Positions 8,243-18,900 of a stretch of 64,000 nt of DNA are shown in pieces. Within the stretch, counting starts at the first letter, position 1. Each line of letters begins with the position of its first letter. The DNA is from Bernardetia sp. MNP-M8 (GTDB lineage Bacteria > Bacteroidota > Bacteroidia > Cytophagales > Bernardetiaceae): NCBI RefSeq assembly GCF_037126285.1, contig NZ_CP147012.1, positions 186,001 through 250,000 on the forward strand, given 5' to 3'. Below the pieces are notes generated by a model. The model had not been told where the DNA came from and did no database searches. It worked only from the letters and a program-made list of their open reading frames with translations. Made by a program: the position numbers and the translations under genes.

Positions 8243-10699
8243 TTATTCTTTAAAAATTTGTAGATGTTCAGTAGCATCCTTTCCAACTATTTTTATATAA
8301 TATATTCCATTATTCAGTTGTCTGAGATTAATTAGATTTTTTCCTGCTGCTAAATTTAAGGTTTGAGAAATATGCAATGCTCCACTGACATCATATATTT
8401 TTACTTCTACACTTTCTTCTTTTCCTGCTATGCGTATTTCATCTGTTGTAGGATTTGGATATAAAATGAATGCAGATTTTTTGATTAATGTACTTTCTTC
8501 ATTACACGAAGGGGCAACAGAAGAATTACTAAAATAGATAGTAAAATTAGAGCTTGTAGAAACTAACACAAAATTATTTCCATCTATTGCAGCATAATAT
8601 GTTCCATCAAAGCCACTAATACCTGTATTGCTTAGTGTAAGAGTAGGTTGCGAAAGATTTAACGAGTGTGTCGTTCCTTGAAGTAGATTTACCCACCAAT
8701 TAGGTTGTCCATTGTTTGTACTCATAGATAATTGATACAAACCAAAATGTGAACTTTCATTTTGCCAATTAATACTAAAATTTATAATATTACTCAAGTC
8801 AGGTCCATTACCTATGACATGAAGATTTGTATAGGATTTGTTTAGATTAGGTAAACTTGTTGAGGTAGGAGTTCCAAAAGAGCAGTTTGTATTTCCACCT
8901 CCAGTATTATCTTCTACCACTACTGTGATAATCTCAGAAGTAGTGCTTGCCCCTTCGTTATCTGTTGCTTTGGCAGTAAATTGATAATTTCCGACACTAG
9001 CATTATCAAAACTAAAAGCATAAGGTGAGGTTTGAGTTTCTCCAATTTTCTGATTGTTGCTATAAAATTCTACTTTTACTATTTGTCCATCGCTATCATT
9101 TGCTGTAGCTGTTAGATTAATAGATTGACCTTCTTGAAAAACAGTGTTATTAGTTGGCGAAGTAAAACTTATTGTAGGTGCTACATTTGGAATATCTATA
9201 TCACCTTCAACTACTATTGTAACAATATCAGAAGTAGTGCTTGCTCCTTCGTTATCTGTTGCTTTGGCAGTAAATTGATAACTTCCTATACTAGCATTAT
9301 CAAAACTAAAAGTATAAGGCGACGTTTGAGTTTCTCCAATCTTCTGATTGTTGCTATAAAATTCTACTTTTACTATTTGTCCATCGCTATCATTTGCTGT
9401 AGCTGTTAAGGTAATGGATTGACCTTCTTGAAAAGTAGTGTTATTAGTTGGGGAAGTAAAACTTATTGTAGGATATAGATTAGTTGTAGTATCTGGATTA
9501 ATCTCTGGTTTCCACCAATTTCCAGAAATATAAAGCATACATAAAAGATTGATGGTTGCATCATAATAATCGTAATAACCTGTTTTCAAATGATCCCAAC
9601 CATCATTTAAGAAAGCTTGATGACTTATATCAACGGTACTTGCCACAATTAATGGAGCTGTAAATGCTTTTGATGTATAAGAAAATAAAGGTGTGCCACT
9701 CAATGTATAACCTGCTTTATATTGAGATGGATTATTATTAGTCGTACTTTTTGCCCAATTGACAATTTTATTTACAGTTGTTTTAGAATCTATATTTCCA
9801 TAATGCCCATAATCCATTGCTACACGCCAAGGAAAACGACACGCATTCCAAGAGTAATCATCATCTGTATCTGCTTCCAAAAAATTAGGAGTAGCAGGTT
9901 GTGGAGTGCTGCCTATCACAAAATCAGGCATCAAACCTGTGTTAGGTGAATAATTTTGGCGAATCTGACTCATAATATTATAGGCTACATCAATAGATTC
10001 TGTCCAAAAACTATCTCCTGTAATCTGTCCGTAGGCACGCATTTGAGCAGTCATCCAATCAGAAGAACGTGTAGTGTAAGCATTGGTATCCCAGTCACCT
10101 AACATAACTCGCTTGCTTTGTGTATTCATTGAGCCTAATTTAAGACCTTTATTAATCATATCAATAGCTTCTTGACGATAATTAATTTGTCCATCAGAAC
10201 CCCATTGATAATGCGCCAAAATAAGGGAATAAGCAATATCAAAATCACCATCAGTAGCTGAATTTTCACCTCCATTTTCCGAATTTTCTACCATCCAGCT
10301 CATTAGTTCATTATTTATGGTGCTACGATGTTGGTCAAAATAGTTGTAAAGCCCATCATAGTAAGTTTTGGCATTACTATCATGACCTGCCATCAGAACG
10401 GTGATAAGCATTCCCCAACCGTGTCCTTCAGAAGTTCCTTTGGCAGGTTCGCTACAATTAGTACATCCTCCTTTTACATAATATCCACCAGTCATGGTAG
10501 TTGGTTTTAAAAAATTGTCACGCCAATCTTTGTAATAATTTGCTACATCTGTATCTAGTTGATTTTGTGAAATATGATTAGGTTTAATGCTATTTGCCCA
10601 ATTTTTTTGTTGAGGAAAAGGATAGTTTTGTGCTACAAGGTTTTGAATAAAAAATAGAGACAAAATACACACACATATAAGGGTTTGTCTTGTGTTCAT
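8243..10699 (-). CDS. Secreted glycoside hydrolase family 8 enzyme with two Ig-like modules and T9SS sorting domain
   Basis: An 818-residue modular exoenzyme. Residues 1-23 are a signal peptide ending in VAQ. The GH8 catalytic domain spans about 25-400. SEGHGWGM (90-97) supplies the likely acid Glu91, and the stretch starting ATDGDFDIAYSL (148-166) fits the full GH8 signature, including the terminal Trp. Family members cut beta-1,4 glucans, xylan or chitosan; the exact substrate cannot be read from the sequence. Two Big_7-like modules follow (about 410-495 and 500-590), each starting PTISFTSPTNNT; they differ at only about eight positions, so one is a recent copy of the other. An unassigned beta-rich region follows (about 595-725, perhaps carbohydrate binding). 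The end is a type A T9SS tail with FILYPNPTTDEIRIAG and LNNGIYYIKIVG. Transcribed alone, with a strong terminator. Confidence 0.9.
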   Translation of the reverse strand: MNTRQTLICVCILSLFFIQNLVAQNYPFPQQKNWANSIKPNHISQNQLDTDVANYYKDWRDNFLKPTTMTGGYYVKGGCTNCSEPAKGTSEGHGWGMLITVLMAGHDSNAKTYYDGLYNYFDQHRSTINNELMSWMVENSENGGENSATDGDFDIAYSLILAHYQWGSDGQINYRQEAIDMINKGLKLGSMNTQSKRVMLGDWDTNAYTTRSSDWMTAQMRAYGQITGDSFWTESIDVAYNIMSQIRQNYSPNTGLMPDFVIGSTPQPATPNFLEADTDDDYSWNACRFPWRVAMDYGHYGNIDSKTTVNKIVNWAKSTTNNNPSQYKAGYTLSGTPLFSYTSKAFTAPLIVASTVDISHQAFLNDGWDHLKTGYYDYYDATINLLCMLYISGNWWKPEINPDTTTNLYPTISFTSPTNNTTFQEGQSITLTATANDSDGQIVKVEFYSNNQKIGETQTSPYTFSFDNASIGSYQFTAKATDNEGASTTSDIVTIVVEGDIDIPNVAPTISFTSPTNNTVFQEGQSINLTATANDSDGQIVKVEFYSNNQKIGETQTSPYAFSFDNASVGNYQFTAKATDNEGASTTSEIITVVVEDNTGGGNTNCSFGTPTSTSLPNLNKSYTNLHVIGNGPDLSNIINFSINWQNESSHFGLYQLSMSTNNGQPNWWVNLLQGTTHSLNLSQPTLTLSNTGISGFDGTYYAAIDGNNFVLVSTSSNFTIYFSNSSVAPSCNEESTLIKKSAFILYPNPTTDEIRIAGKEESVEVKIYDVSGALHISQTLNLAAGKNLINLRQLNNGIYYIKIVGKDATEHLQIFKE

Positions 10700-11232
10700 T
10701 TTATATAACTTTATAAAGGTAGTAAATTGATTATGAAAGAGTAGTGTTTTCTTAATTAGTTAGCTATAATCGTTTTACGAATTATGAGGTTCTTAAAATA
10801 CACTAATCTTCTATGGATTAACCCTATAAACAAGCCTTATATTGTATTATAAAAATTAAAACTATGATTTTTTTATTCAATCACCAGTTGAAATAAATTT
10901 TATGCAGTTTTGGTTTGAAGCAAAATAGATATAAATATTTCAATCTTGACAAATAATGATTTCTTGTTTTATACACTAAATTATTATTTTTACAACTATT
11001 TTGATAAAGATATAAGTGCTTTATTTTTTAAGAAAATTAGAGAAGAAAAATAATGGGTAATAAGTCGCTAAAAATGTACATTTTACTGAACCTTTTTTTT
11101 TTTGGTGCGTTAAGAGAATGATTTTATATAACTAGAAAAAAATAACACAAGGAAATAACTTTTTTGTAGAAAAATGAAAGAAAATTTCACATTAATTTTG
11201 AGATTTTCTTTTTAGAAAAGTTAAATTTTTGT
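10700..11232. other. Gene-free AT-rich spacer between divergent genes
   Basis: About 530 bp between the GH8 gene (minus) and the YtxH gene (plus), so both promoters must lie here. It is very AT-rich with long A and T runs. I see no ORF, no RNA gene and no member of the palindromic families. Confidence 0.5.
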
Positions 11233-11239
11233 TAATTTG
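11233..11239 (+). promoter_or_regulatory. Candidate -7 box for the YtxH gene
   Basis: TAATTTG fits the flavobacterial TAnTTTG element. No TTG sits at the ideal distance, so support is modest. Confidence 0.3.
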
Positions 11240-11319
11240 GCTTATCTTTCAGTATTTCCGTTCAAAACGATACAGACAATTTTTTATATTATTCATCATT
11301 TTTAATCTATATTATTTTT

Positions 11320-11637
11320 ATGGCAAATTCAGATAACGGTGGTTTAGGCGTAGTAACATTCATTGCAGGTTTAGCAGTAGGTGCATTAGTAGGCGTTTTG
11401 ATGGCACCAGAAGCAGGCGACAAAACTCGTGGTCGTATTGCTCGCAAGTCAAATGACCTTTTAGAAGAGTTGGAAGGACAAGTAGAAATTACAAAGCACA
11501 AAGTAAATCAGTTCAACGAATCAATGAAAGAACGTGCTAATACGCTTGCAGCAGATGCAAAGGCAAAAGCAAATGAACTTGCTGATAAGGCAAAAAATCA
11601 AATTGAAAATGCAAAAGGAGATAGCGCAGAAGCATAA
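11320..11637 (+). CDS. YtxH domain-containing protein
   Basis: A 105-residue protein. Residues 8-30 (LGVVTFIAGLAVGALVGVLM) are a glycine-rich membrane helix followed by APEAGDKTR, the YtxH signature. The remainder is a long, charged, Ala/Lys-rich amphipathic helix (AADAKAKANELADKAKNQ). Such proteins are linked with general stress in other bacteria and probably sit in the inner membrane with the coil in the cytoplasm. Single gene with a long upstream region. Confidence 0.85.
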   Translation: MANSDNGGLGVVTFIAGLAVGALVGVLMAPEAGDKTRGRIARKSNDLLEELEGQVEITKHKVNQFNESMKERANTLAADAKAKANELADKAKNQIENAKGDSAEA

Positions 11638-11773
11638 CCTTTGATTTTATGTTATAATAAAAGTACACTTTTTAAAGAATCTTAATCTATCCATTTATTA
11701 GATTAAGATTCTTTTTTTTGTATTTTCGTTTTTTATTAAAATTTGATTGATAAGTAATTCATTTATCATTCAT

Positions 11774-11804
11774 CCTGCCGTTGTTGGTGTTCTCACCAAT
11801 GACA
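11774..11804 (+). repeat. Short palindromic repeat, family A, copy 3
   Basis: CCTGCCGTTGTTGGTGTTC followed by TCACCAATGACA. It is one of the best-preserved copies: arms TTGTTGGTG and CACCAATGA around GTTCT. It lies 20 bp before the M1 peptidase start. Confidence 0.65.
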
Positions 11805-11823
11805 CAAACACAAAAATTACTCT

Positions 11824-13758
11824 ATGCAACATTTTTCATTACAATTAAAAACTATATTCTCTAGTTTGGTTTTATTTTCTCTTTTTACAGCTTGTAATCC
11901 AGAGAAAAAATCAATAGAAACAACTGATTCTATTACAGAAATTGATTCTACTAATCAAATGACTACTTCAACGCCCACTGATATTCATACTTTTGCTATG
12001 CCAGAAGATGCAAAAATCACACATTTAGACTTAAAATTAAATGTAGATTTTGAAAATAAAATGCTTTCAGGAATTGCTACTTATGATGTAGAAATACAAA
12101 ATAATATAGACAAGATCTATTTAGATACTCGTAGCCTGACCATCGAAAATGTAGAAGTAGATGGACAAAAAGCAAACTTCGAACTTGCAACAGAAGACAA
12201 AAATTTGGGGCAAAAACTGACTATTCCAGTTACCGATGAGTCTAAAAAAGTAACCATTACTTACAAAACCTCATCAGATGCAGAGGCTCTACAATGGCTT
12301 TCTCCTTCACAAACAGCAGGAAAGAAAAGTCCATTTTTGTTTACTCAATCACAGGCTATTTTGGCTCGTACATGGGTTCCTACACAAGACAGTCCAGGTA
12401 TTCGTTTTACTTATACGGCTGAGGTAACTGTTCCTAAAGACCTTATGGCAGTAATGAGTGCAGAAAATCCACAGCAAAAAAATGACTCAGGTATTTATAG
12501 TTTTAAGATGGAGCAACCAATTCCTGCTTATCTTTTAGCTCTTGCAGTTGGCGATTTACGTTTTCAGCCAATTGGCGAACGTACAGGTGTGTATGCAGAA
12601 CCTTCTGTAATTAGTAAAGCTGCTTATGAGTTTGAGGAAATGGATAAAATGTTAGAAGCTGCCGAAACGCTTTATGGCAAATACGCATGGGGACGTTATG
12701 ATTTGATTGTATTACCTCCTAGTTTTCCTTTTGGAGGAATGGAAAATCCTCGTCTTACTTTTGCAACACCTACTATTTTGGCTGGCGACCGTTCGCTCAC
12801 TTCTTTAGTTGCTCACGAATTAGCTCACTCTTGGTCTGGAAATTTGGTAACTAATGCGACGTGGAATGACTTTTGGCTTAACGAAGGTTTTACTGTTTAT
12901 TTTGAAAACAGAATAATGGAAGAAGTCTATGGAAAAGATTATGCTGAAATGTTAGCTCTTATTTCATACCAAGATTTAAAAAGTGAAGTAGCTGCCATGA
13001 CTTCAGCAGGAAGTGCAGAAGACACAAAACTCAAATTAGATCTTACAGACCGTAATCCAGATGATGGAGTAACTTCAATTGCTTACGACAAAGGTTTTTA
13101 TCTCTTAAAATTAATTGAAAACACAGTAGGTCGTGAAAAATTTGATACTTTTTTAAATAAGTATTTTACTGAATATGCTTTCAAAACAACAAATACAGAA
13201 GACTTCTTAACTTATTTAGATAAAAATCTTTTGTCACAAGTAGAAGGTTCTATGGAAACTATCAATCCAAAAAAATGGATTTATGAAACAGGCATTCCTG
13301 CTAATATTCCAAAAATTGAATCTGAACGTTACGACAAATCTATTGCAGCAGCACAATCTTGGAAAGATGGAACACCAGCAGCACAATTAGACACAAAAGA
13401 TTGGACATATCAACAATGGTTATTCTTCCTTCGTGCTTTACCAAATCAGCTTAGTTCACAACAAATGGATGAATTAGACAAAAAATTTAAATTTTCAGAA
13501 ACTGGAAACAATGAAGTTTTGGGAGAATGGCTTGTAAAAGTAGCTCATAACCAATATGAAAAGTCGTATCCTCAACTGCGTAAATTCTTGGTAAATGTAG
13601 GGCGAAGAAAGTTTTTAAGTCCTATCTATTCAGAACTTATCGCAAACGAAAAAACGATTCCTTTAGCAAAAGAAATTTACGAAGAAGCAAAACCAAATTA
13701 TCACTTTGTAGCTTCATCTAGTATTGAAAAGATGTTAGCAAAGAAAGAAGATAAATAA
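11824..13758 (+). CDS. M1 family metallopeptidase (aminopeptidase), lipoprotein
   Basis: A 644-residue zinc aminopeptidase of the LTA4-hydrolase-like M1 branch. It begins with a lipoprotein signal (LVLFSLFTAC, lipidated Cys about residue 24), so it is exported and tethered to a membrane. The exopeptidase motif GGMEN is at 304-308. The zinc site HELAHSW runs 331-337 with the third ligand Glu354 in LNEGF, which gives the canonical HExxH-x18-E spacing. The C-terminal 150 residues form the helical domain of this branch. It probably trims peptides in the periplasm or at the surface. Single gene, bounded by repeats on both sides. Confidence 0.93.
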   Translation: MQHFSLQLKTIFSSLVLFSLFTACNPEKKSIETTDSITEIDSTNQMTTSTPTDIHTFAMPEDAKITHLDLKLNVDFENKMLSGIATYDVEIQNNIDKIYLDTRSLTIENVEVDGQKANFELATEDKNLGQKLTIPVTDESKKVTITYKTSSDAEALQWLSPSQTAGKKSPFLFTQSQAILARTWVPTQDSPGIRFTYTAEVTVPKDLMAVMSAENPQQKNDSGIYSFKMEQPIPAYLLALAVGDLRFQPIGERTGVYAEPSVISKAAYEFEEMDKMLEAAETLYGKYAWGRYDLIVLPPSFPFGGMENPRLTFATPTILAGDRSLTSLVAHELAHSWSGNLVTNATWNDFWLNEGFTVYFENRIMEEVYGKDYAEMLALISYQDLKSEVAAMTSAGSAEDTKLKLDLTDRNPDDGVTSIAYDKGFYLLKLIENTVGREKFDTFLNKYFTEYAFKTTNTEDFLTYLDKNLLSQVEGSMETINPKKWIYETGIPANIPKIESERYDKSIAAAQSWKDGTPAAQLDTKDWTYQQWLFFLRALPNQLSSQQMDELDKKFKFSETGNNEVLGEWLVKVAHNQYEKSYPQLRKFLVNVGRRKFLSPIYSELIANEKTIPLAKEIYEEAKPNYHFVASSSIEKMLAKKEDK

Positions 13759-13773
13759 CTCAAGTTGCGTATC

Positions 13774-13853
13774 ATAGACTTCCTAGTCTGTGTGAATAAT
13801 ATAATGAGCAACTAAAAGTTCAAAATGCTATCCATTCAGACTAGGAAGTCTGA
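13774..13853. repeat. Inverted pair of the ACTTCCTAGTCTG palindrome (family C)
   Basis: TAGACTTCCTAGTCTG (13776-13791) and CAGACTAGGAAGTCTGA (13837-13853) form an inverted repeat around a 45-nt spacer. Each arm is itself a near palindrome. The same motif occurs singly at 39399-39410 and, degraded, near 6041 and 7983. It follows the M1 gene and could serve as a transcript end. Confidence 0.6.
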
Positions 13854-13886
13854 GGTACTTGTAATCCACAATTTGAATTAAATATT

Positions 13887-13930
13887 AAAAAAAAGCTAGT
13901 TCAAATCTTATTTTTGAACTAGCTTTTTTA
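13887..13930. terminator. Bidirectional terminator
   Basis: A 17-bp perfect stem (arms 13889-13905 and 13913-13929) built on AGCTAGTTCAAA with A and T ends, between the convergent M1 and ArsR genes. Confidence 0.85.
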
Positions 13931-13942
13931 TTGATTTTTTCT

Positions 13943-14290
13943 CTAAAACATAATACAATCACATCCTTCCAAACACTTAAAAAGATTCAAGATATTTCGT
14001 TCTCTAAGCGAATAATAAACGTTTTTTCCTTCTCTTTTGGAAGACAAAATTCCTTTTAATTTCATATTTGAGAGGTGATGAGAAGTAAGTGATTGTTCGA
14101 CTTCCAAGCCTTCACAAATTTGATTTACTGACAAACGCTCCTCTTTTTCCAATAATTTCAAAATACCTAAACGAACAGGATGAGCAACAGTTTTGAGAAT
14201 AAAAGCAGCTCTTTCTAGTGTTTCTACATCAATTTGCAATGTTTTTTCTTCAAGATTAGATTCTATATTATTTTTTAAATTAGATTCCAT
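13943..14290 (-). CDS. ArsR-family transcriptional regulator
   Basis: A 115-residue winged-helix repressor. The core is AHPVRLGILKLLEKEERLSV, NQICEGLEVEQSLTSHHLSN (recognition helix with S-L-T-S-H-H-L), LKGILSSKREGKNVYYSL. The C-terminal LEGCDCIMF carries a CxC pair at a position where several family members bind metal, so metal or thiol sensing is possible but inferred. It reads in the same direction as the three small genes upstream, separated by 156 bp, and could act on them or on itself. Confidence 0.87.
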   Translation of the reverse strand: MESNLKNNIESNLEEKTLQIDVETLERAAFILKTVAHPVRLGILKLLEKEERLSVNQICEGLEVEQSLTSHHLSNMKLKGILSSKREGKNVYYSLRERNILNLFKCLEGCDCIMF

Positions 14291-14446
14291 AATTGATTTT
14301 TAGTTTTTAGCAAGTAATTATTTTTCCCCTTTTAAATTTTTAAGAATATATAAATTAACATTTGTTTATATGTTCATATAAGTAGATAACGAAAAAATAG
14401 AGTTTTTGGTTATTAGAATATTAGACTCTATGTCATCTATAGTAAA

Positions 14447-14866
14447 TCAATTATTGAGATTCTTCATTGCCTTCCAATCTTGCCAAGTAATGAAAAAGTA
14501 AGCTATCAGAAAAAATGGAGGTATTGCCCAAAAAATAATAAGAGTAATTTTGTTTGTATTTGCTGGATTATCAAAAACAAGAAAAATCAGTATAAAAGTA
14601 ATTAAGTAAACCACTGCACTTATAGCATGTATTTTTCGAAACCTTTCTACTTCTTTTGAATAACTCCCTTGAAGAATATGATATGTCAGCCCAACAGAAT
14701 TATAAAGAGCAATAGGAATCAAACCAAAAAGACCCAAAATCACAAAATATCCATTGATACAAGATAAAAACCCAAAAATCAGAGTTAAGGCAAAGAAAAA
14801 ACCTTGAATATAAAAATCAATTGTTAAGAATTTATGTTTATCAGGATTGAAAGTTGATTTTTTCAT
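14447..14866 (-). CDS. Four-helix membrane protein, paralogue of the upstream gene
   Basis: A 139-residue protein with four predicted membrane helices. Its hallmarks are LTIDFYIQGFFFALTLIFGF, ALYNSVGLTYHILQGSYSKE, a basic RFRKIHAI loop, and AIPPFFLIAYFFITWQDWKAMKN at the end. The gene upstream has the same pattern, so the two are a tandem duplication. I do not recognise a named family. The invariant TWQD(W/F)KAMK end and the NSVG-HI--GSYSK loop mark conserved sites. Likely co-transcribed with the two genes upstream of it (12-bp gap). Confidence 0.75.
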   Translation of the reverse strand: MKKSTFNPDKHKFLTIDFYIQGFFFALTLIFGFLSCINGYFVILGLFGLIPIALYNSVGLTYHILQGSYSKEVERFRKIHAISAVVYLITFILIFLVFDNPANTNKITLIIFWAIPPFFLIAYFFITWQDWKAMKNLNN

Positions 14867-14878
14867 AGGTATAAAATT

Positions 14879-15307
14879 CTATTTAGATTTTAAATGATTG
14901 TGATTTTTTTTCATAGCTTTAAAATCTTGCCAAGTAATAAGAAAATAAGACAACAAAAAAACAAAAGGAATAGCTGAAATAACATAAAATACGAGTCCTT
15001 CATCTATTAAATTATCTTTGATATAAAATAATAGTCCCACAATAGAAGAAAAACCCAAAATAGCATGAACTATTCTGAGCAGAACTATATTTTTAGAGTA
15101 ACTACCCATAAAAATATGAATCAAGAGTCCTACTGAATTATAAATTGCCACAGGAACAACCAGCCACAAACCAAAAGCCATAAAGAGAGTATCAAAAATA
15201 GATAAAATGGCAAGCACAACAGCCACTCCAGTAAAAGCAGCTTGTGCATAAAAATCAAAAGAAAGGAATGATTTTTTATTAGGATGTTTAGAAAACATAA
15301 TATTCAA
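14879..15307 (-). CDS. Four-helix membrane protein, tandem paralogue
   Basis: A 142-residue membrane protein with the same plan as its downstream neighbour: LSFDFYAQAAFTGVAVVLAI, IYNSVGLLIHIFMGSYSKN, a RIVHAI loop and AIPFVFLLSYFLITWQDFKAMKK. The start could be Met1 or Met3/4 (MNIMFSKHPNKK). The pair lies 12 bp apart and is preceded by a small gene at 15344; together they probably form an operon. The function is unknown; the location is the inner membrane. Confidence 0.75.
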   Translation of the reverse strand: MNIMFSKHPNKKSFLSFDFYAQAAFTGVAVVLAILSIFDTLFMAFGLWLVVPVAIYNSVGLLIHIFMGSYSKNIVLLRIVHAILGFSSIVGLLFYIKDNLIDEGLVFYVISAIPFVFLLSYFLITWQDFKAMKKNHNHLKSK

Positions 15308-15343
15308 TTTTAATTGAAGGTGGGTATAAAATATGTTTAGATA

Positions 15344-15613
15344 TTATTTATTAGTTTGTTCTAGTATTTCCAATAAAAAATCTACTACTGTTGTTGGCGA
15401 ACATTCTTGCGTAATTGTGCTAAATTGTACTATTCCTGTCTCTAATTGAAAGCATGTCTTTCCAATTTGACTATTATTCTCATCAAAAAAAGTAAGTTTA
15501 AGAAAGGTCTTGTCTATTCCATCTGTATAAACACATTGTTTCTTCCATTTCCAAAGTGGTTTTTTCCGAATAATAAGTTGTAATATTTCATGGGCTGCAA
15601 TTTCTTGAGTCAT
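15344..15613 (-). CDS. Small protein of unknown function, first gene of the membrane-protein operon
   Basis: An 89-residue protein without signal peptide or membrane helix. It starts TQEIAAHEILQLIIRKKPLW and has Trp/Lys-rich and acidic stretches (KWKKQCVYTDGIDKTFLKL). The rest alternates polar and beta-like segments. I do not recognise a family. Its position 36 bp upstream of the membrane pair on the same strand suggests co-expression. Confidence 0.55.
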   Translation of the reverse strand: MTQEIAAHEILQLIIRKKPLWKWKKQCVYTDGIDKTFLKLTFFDENNSQIGKTCFQLETGIVQFSTITQECSPTTVVDFLLEILEQTNK

Positions 15614-15979
15614 AATTTCAAATAGTTTAGAAAGTGTAATTGTGTGTATTTATTATTTTTAAGCTATTATACTTTTCTTTTTTTAAGAAAAATTAAAAAA
15701 AACTCTTTAGTATAGGCATTATAGACTTTAATTCGGAGTAATAATTAATTCTTAAAATCTTATAATTACAATGATAATAAGTATATTTGTAACTCTTTAC
15801 TCAATATAATCAAAATTTATTTTGGATTAAAGAAAAATAGTAAATAGAAAATTTTGTTCGCATTTATTCGTTTTACTATTAATTAAATTAACTATTTTTT
15901 TATTAGTATATAATTTATACTATTTATCAAATAAGTCTTCATATAAAGTTAATACTCTTATATACAATATTATCAACCA
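15614..15979. other. Intergenic region upstream of the giant surface protein
   Basis: About 365 bp of AT-rich DNA between divergent genes. It contains a candidate -7 box, TATATTTG at 15782-15789, for the plus-strand gene, which would give a long (about 190 nt) leader. No ORF or repeat family seen. Confidence 0.4.
15782..15789 (+). promoter_or_regulatory. Candidate -7 box for the giant surface protein gene
   Basis: TATATTTG fits TAnnTTTG. No clear -33 TTG at the right spacing. Confidence 0.3.
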
Positions 15980-18900
15980 ATGAAAAAACTATTTTTATTT
16001 TTACTTTTTACGTTATTTTTAGTCCCTTCGTTTTATATTTTTGCTCAAGATCCTTGTATTCGTACTTCTGAAGGACGAGAATTTTGGGTGGGATTTTTGG
16101 ATCATGATGGAACGTCTGGTATTGATACTAAATTATATGTTACTTCTCGTGTTGCAGCTACTGGTACGGTATCTTCGACAGCAGGAACTGTGGTAGTACA
16201 GAATATAAATGTACCTGCTAATGGTTCTCAACAAATCAATTTAACTCCTGCTTCTGACTATCTTGTTAATGCTGCACAAATACCACAAAATAAAGGTGTT
16301 TTTGTAAGTGTTTCTGATCCTATAAGTTTGTATGCTCTTAATAGAAAGTTAAACTCGGCTGATGTAGCTTTAATTTTCCCTTTGGAAGCATTAGGTACAG
16401 AATATTATACCATGTCATTCACTCCCAATGGTTGGGGATCTGTATTTTTAATAGTAGCTACAGAAGACAACACAGCTATTTCTGTCACTCCTTCAAGGAA
16501 TACTTCAACAGGAAGTGCTGCAAATACACCAATTGATATTACTCTTAATAGAGGACAAACTTATTTAGTACGTTCTTCTGGCACAAATGGATCAAATACT
16601 GATCTTACAGGAAGCCTTATTAGTTCAGACAAACCCATTGCTGTTTTTTCTGGTAATATCCGTGTAAATATAGATGGAAACTCTTCTGACCATGCCTATG
16701 AACAAATACCATCTATAAATACTTGGGGAAGAAATTTTGTTACAGTTCCTTCAGTAAGAGAGAACCCTGCTGTACTTCGTAGTTATGACTATTTTAGAAT
16801 CATGGCACAAGCAGATGGAACAGTAGTAACAATTAGTGGACAACCTACCCCTATCACATTAAATAGAGGTGAATATCATACATTTAGCACTCAAGGTAAC
16901 AATACACCACGAACTATTGATTCTAATCAACCTATAATGGTAGGACAATTTACTATTTCACAACAAAACGATATAAATGGAAATCCTATTGAAAATGCAG
17001 ATCCTTATTTCATTATTCTTTCTCCAAATCAACAGACATTAAAAGATATTAACTTAGAAGCTTTAGCTACTGGAAACATAAATACATTTCACGTAGATGT
17101 AATCACAAAAACTACAAACACAGCAAATATTCTTTTAGGAGGAACACCCATGACTTTTGATGCTATTGCAGGTTCGAATATGTCGTATGCACGTAGGAAT
17201 GTAAGTCCAGGCACTTATACACTTACTAATTCTTCCCCAGCTAATGATGGTTTTATAGCTTATGTATACGGATACGGAAATTTTGAATCGTATGGATACC
17301 TTGCAGGAAGTAGCCTAGAAACAGTAGTAGATGTAGCTGATGATGTAGCTTTTTGTGATGGAGTAACGACAGATAATACATTAGAAGCCCCTGATGGATT
17401 TATTCGTTATGAATGGCGTCTTCTTCCAGACCCAACTATAATTAGTACCAATCAAGATATTACGGTTAGTGTTTCGGGAAGCTATGAACTCACTACCGAA
17501 AATGCAGATGGATGTATAAAAAAGGATATAACAGAAGTAATTTTTAGTCCTCCAGCGATTGCAGATATCAAATATCAAGGTTCATCAGTGTATGAAATTC
17601 GTCTTTGTGATAGCTTAGGACAACAAACTATTAGTGGTTTTGATGTTTCTCATACAACAGATAACTCATATATTTGGAGAATAGCAGGAGACCCAACAAT
17701 AATAGGTACAACTGCTAATTTGATAGTAGATAACTTTTCAGCTACTACAGTCTATGAGCTTGAAGTTGTTAATGCAGCTACTCAATGTAGTTCGGCAGGC
17801 AACGGAAGTACATTTGATGAAATAACAGTTATTTTTGATCCTACTCATGATGTAGATATTGTTTTTGATGGTGCTACTCCTGACGTAATAACTTTTTGTG
17901 ACTCAGAAGGCGAACAAACTATAGAAGCATCTCTAACACCCCTTCCTAGTGATGTAACATATAAGTGGTTTAAGGATGGAGTATTAATGCCAACAGAAAC
18001 TTCAAGTACACTTGTTGTAAATGAATTTTCTGCTACTACTCGTTATAGAGTGGAAGCTCTACGTCCTGATCAAACACTTTCTTGTCTTCAAACAGATGAT
18101 ATTGTAGTTACTTTTTATCCAGTAGCTCTCATACAACATGATGGATTAGTTAGTGATGATGAATTGTTTTTCTGTAATGCACAAGGCGCACAAACTATTC
18201 GTACAGGTATTGCAGATGATCCTCAATTAGAATATCAATGGAGAGATATTACAGACCCTGCCAATCCTGTGGATTTGGGTACAGACTTCGAATTGGTAAT
18301 AGATAATTTTTCAAGCACTAGAGTTTATGAAATTACTATAACTGATTTAGAAAATGGAGCTAGTAATCCTTGTCCACTCACAGATGTAGTAACAGTTACT
18401 TTCTTTGGTAGTGAAATTAGAGAAGTAGGACAAACAAACGAACCAGATGAATTAACTTACTGTGCAGAAGATGGAATTAGAACATTAGAAGTTAATGTAA
18501 CACCTAATTTACTTCCTTTTTCACAAATAAAATGGTTTGAGAAGAATGGCTCAGTTTTAACACAAGTGGGAACAGGGGCATCATTAAATGTAGATGAATT
18601 TCAACCAAATATTATAGTAACTAAAACCTATGTGGTTCAAATATCAAATCCACGAGTAGATTGTATTTCAGAAGATGAAATTATTATTAATTTTCTTCCT
18701 CCTTTAGGTCTTGGTTTAATAGGCAGCACAGATATTTGTGATGGAGACCAAACACCTATTACGTTTAGACTTAGTGGTTCTTTTCCAATGACACTTACTT
18801 ATCGCAAAACTCCATTAATAGGAAGTCCTGTTATTGAACAAGTAATTGTGGGAACAGCTACAACTTCAAGTCCATTTGATTATATTGTACAATCACAAGG

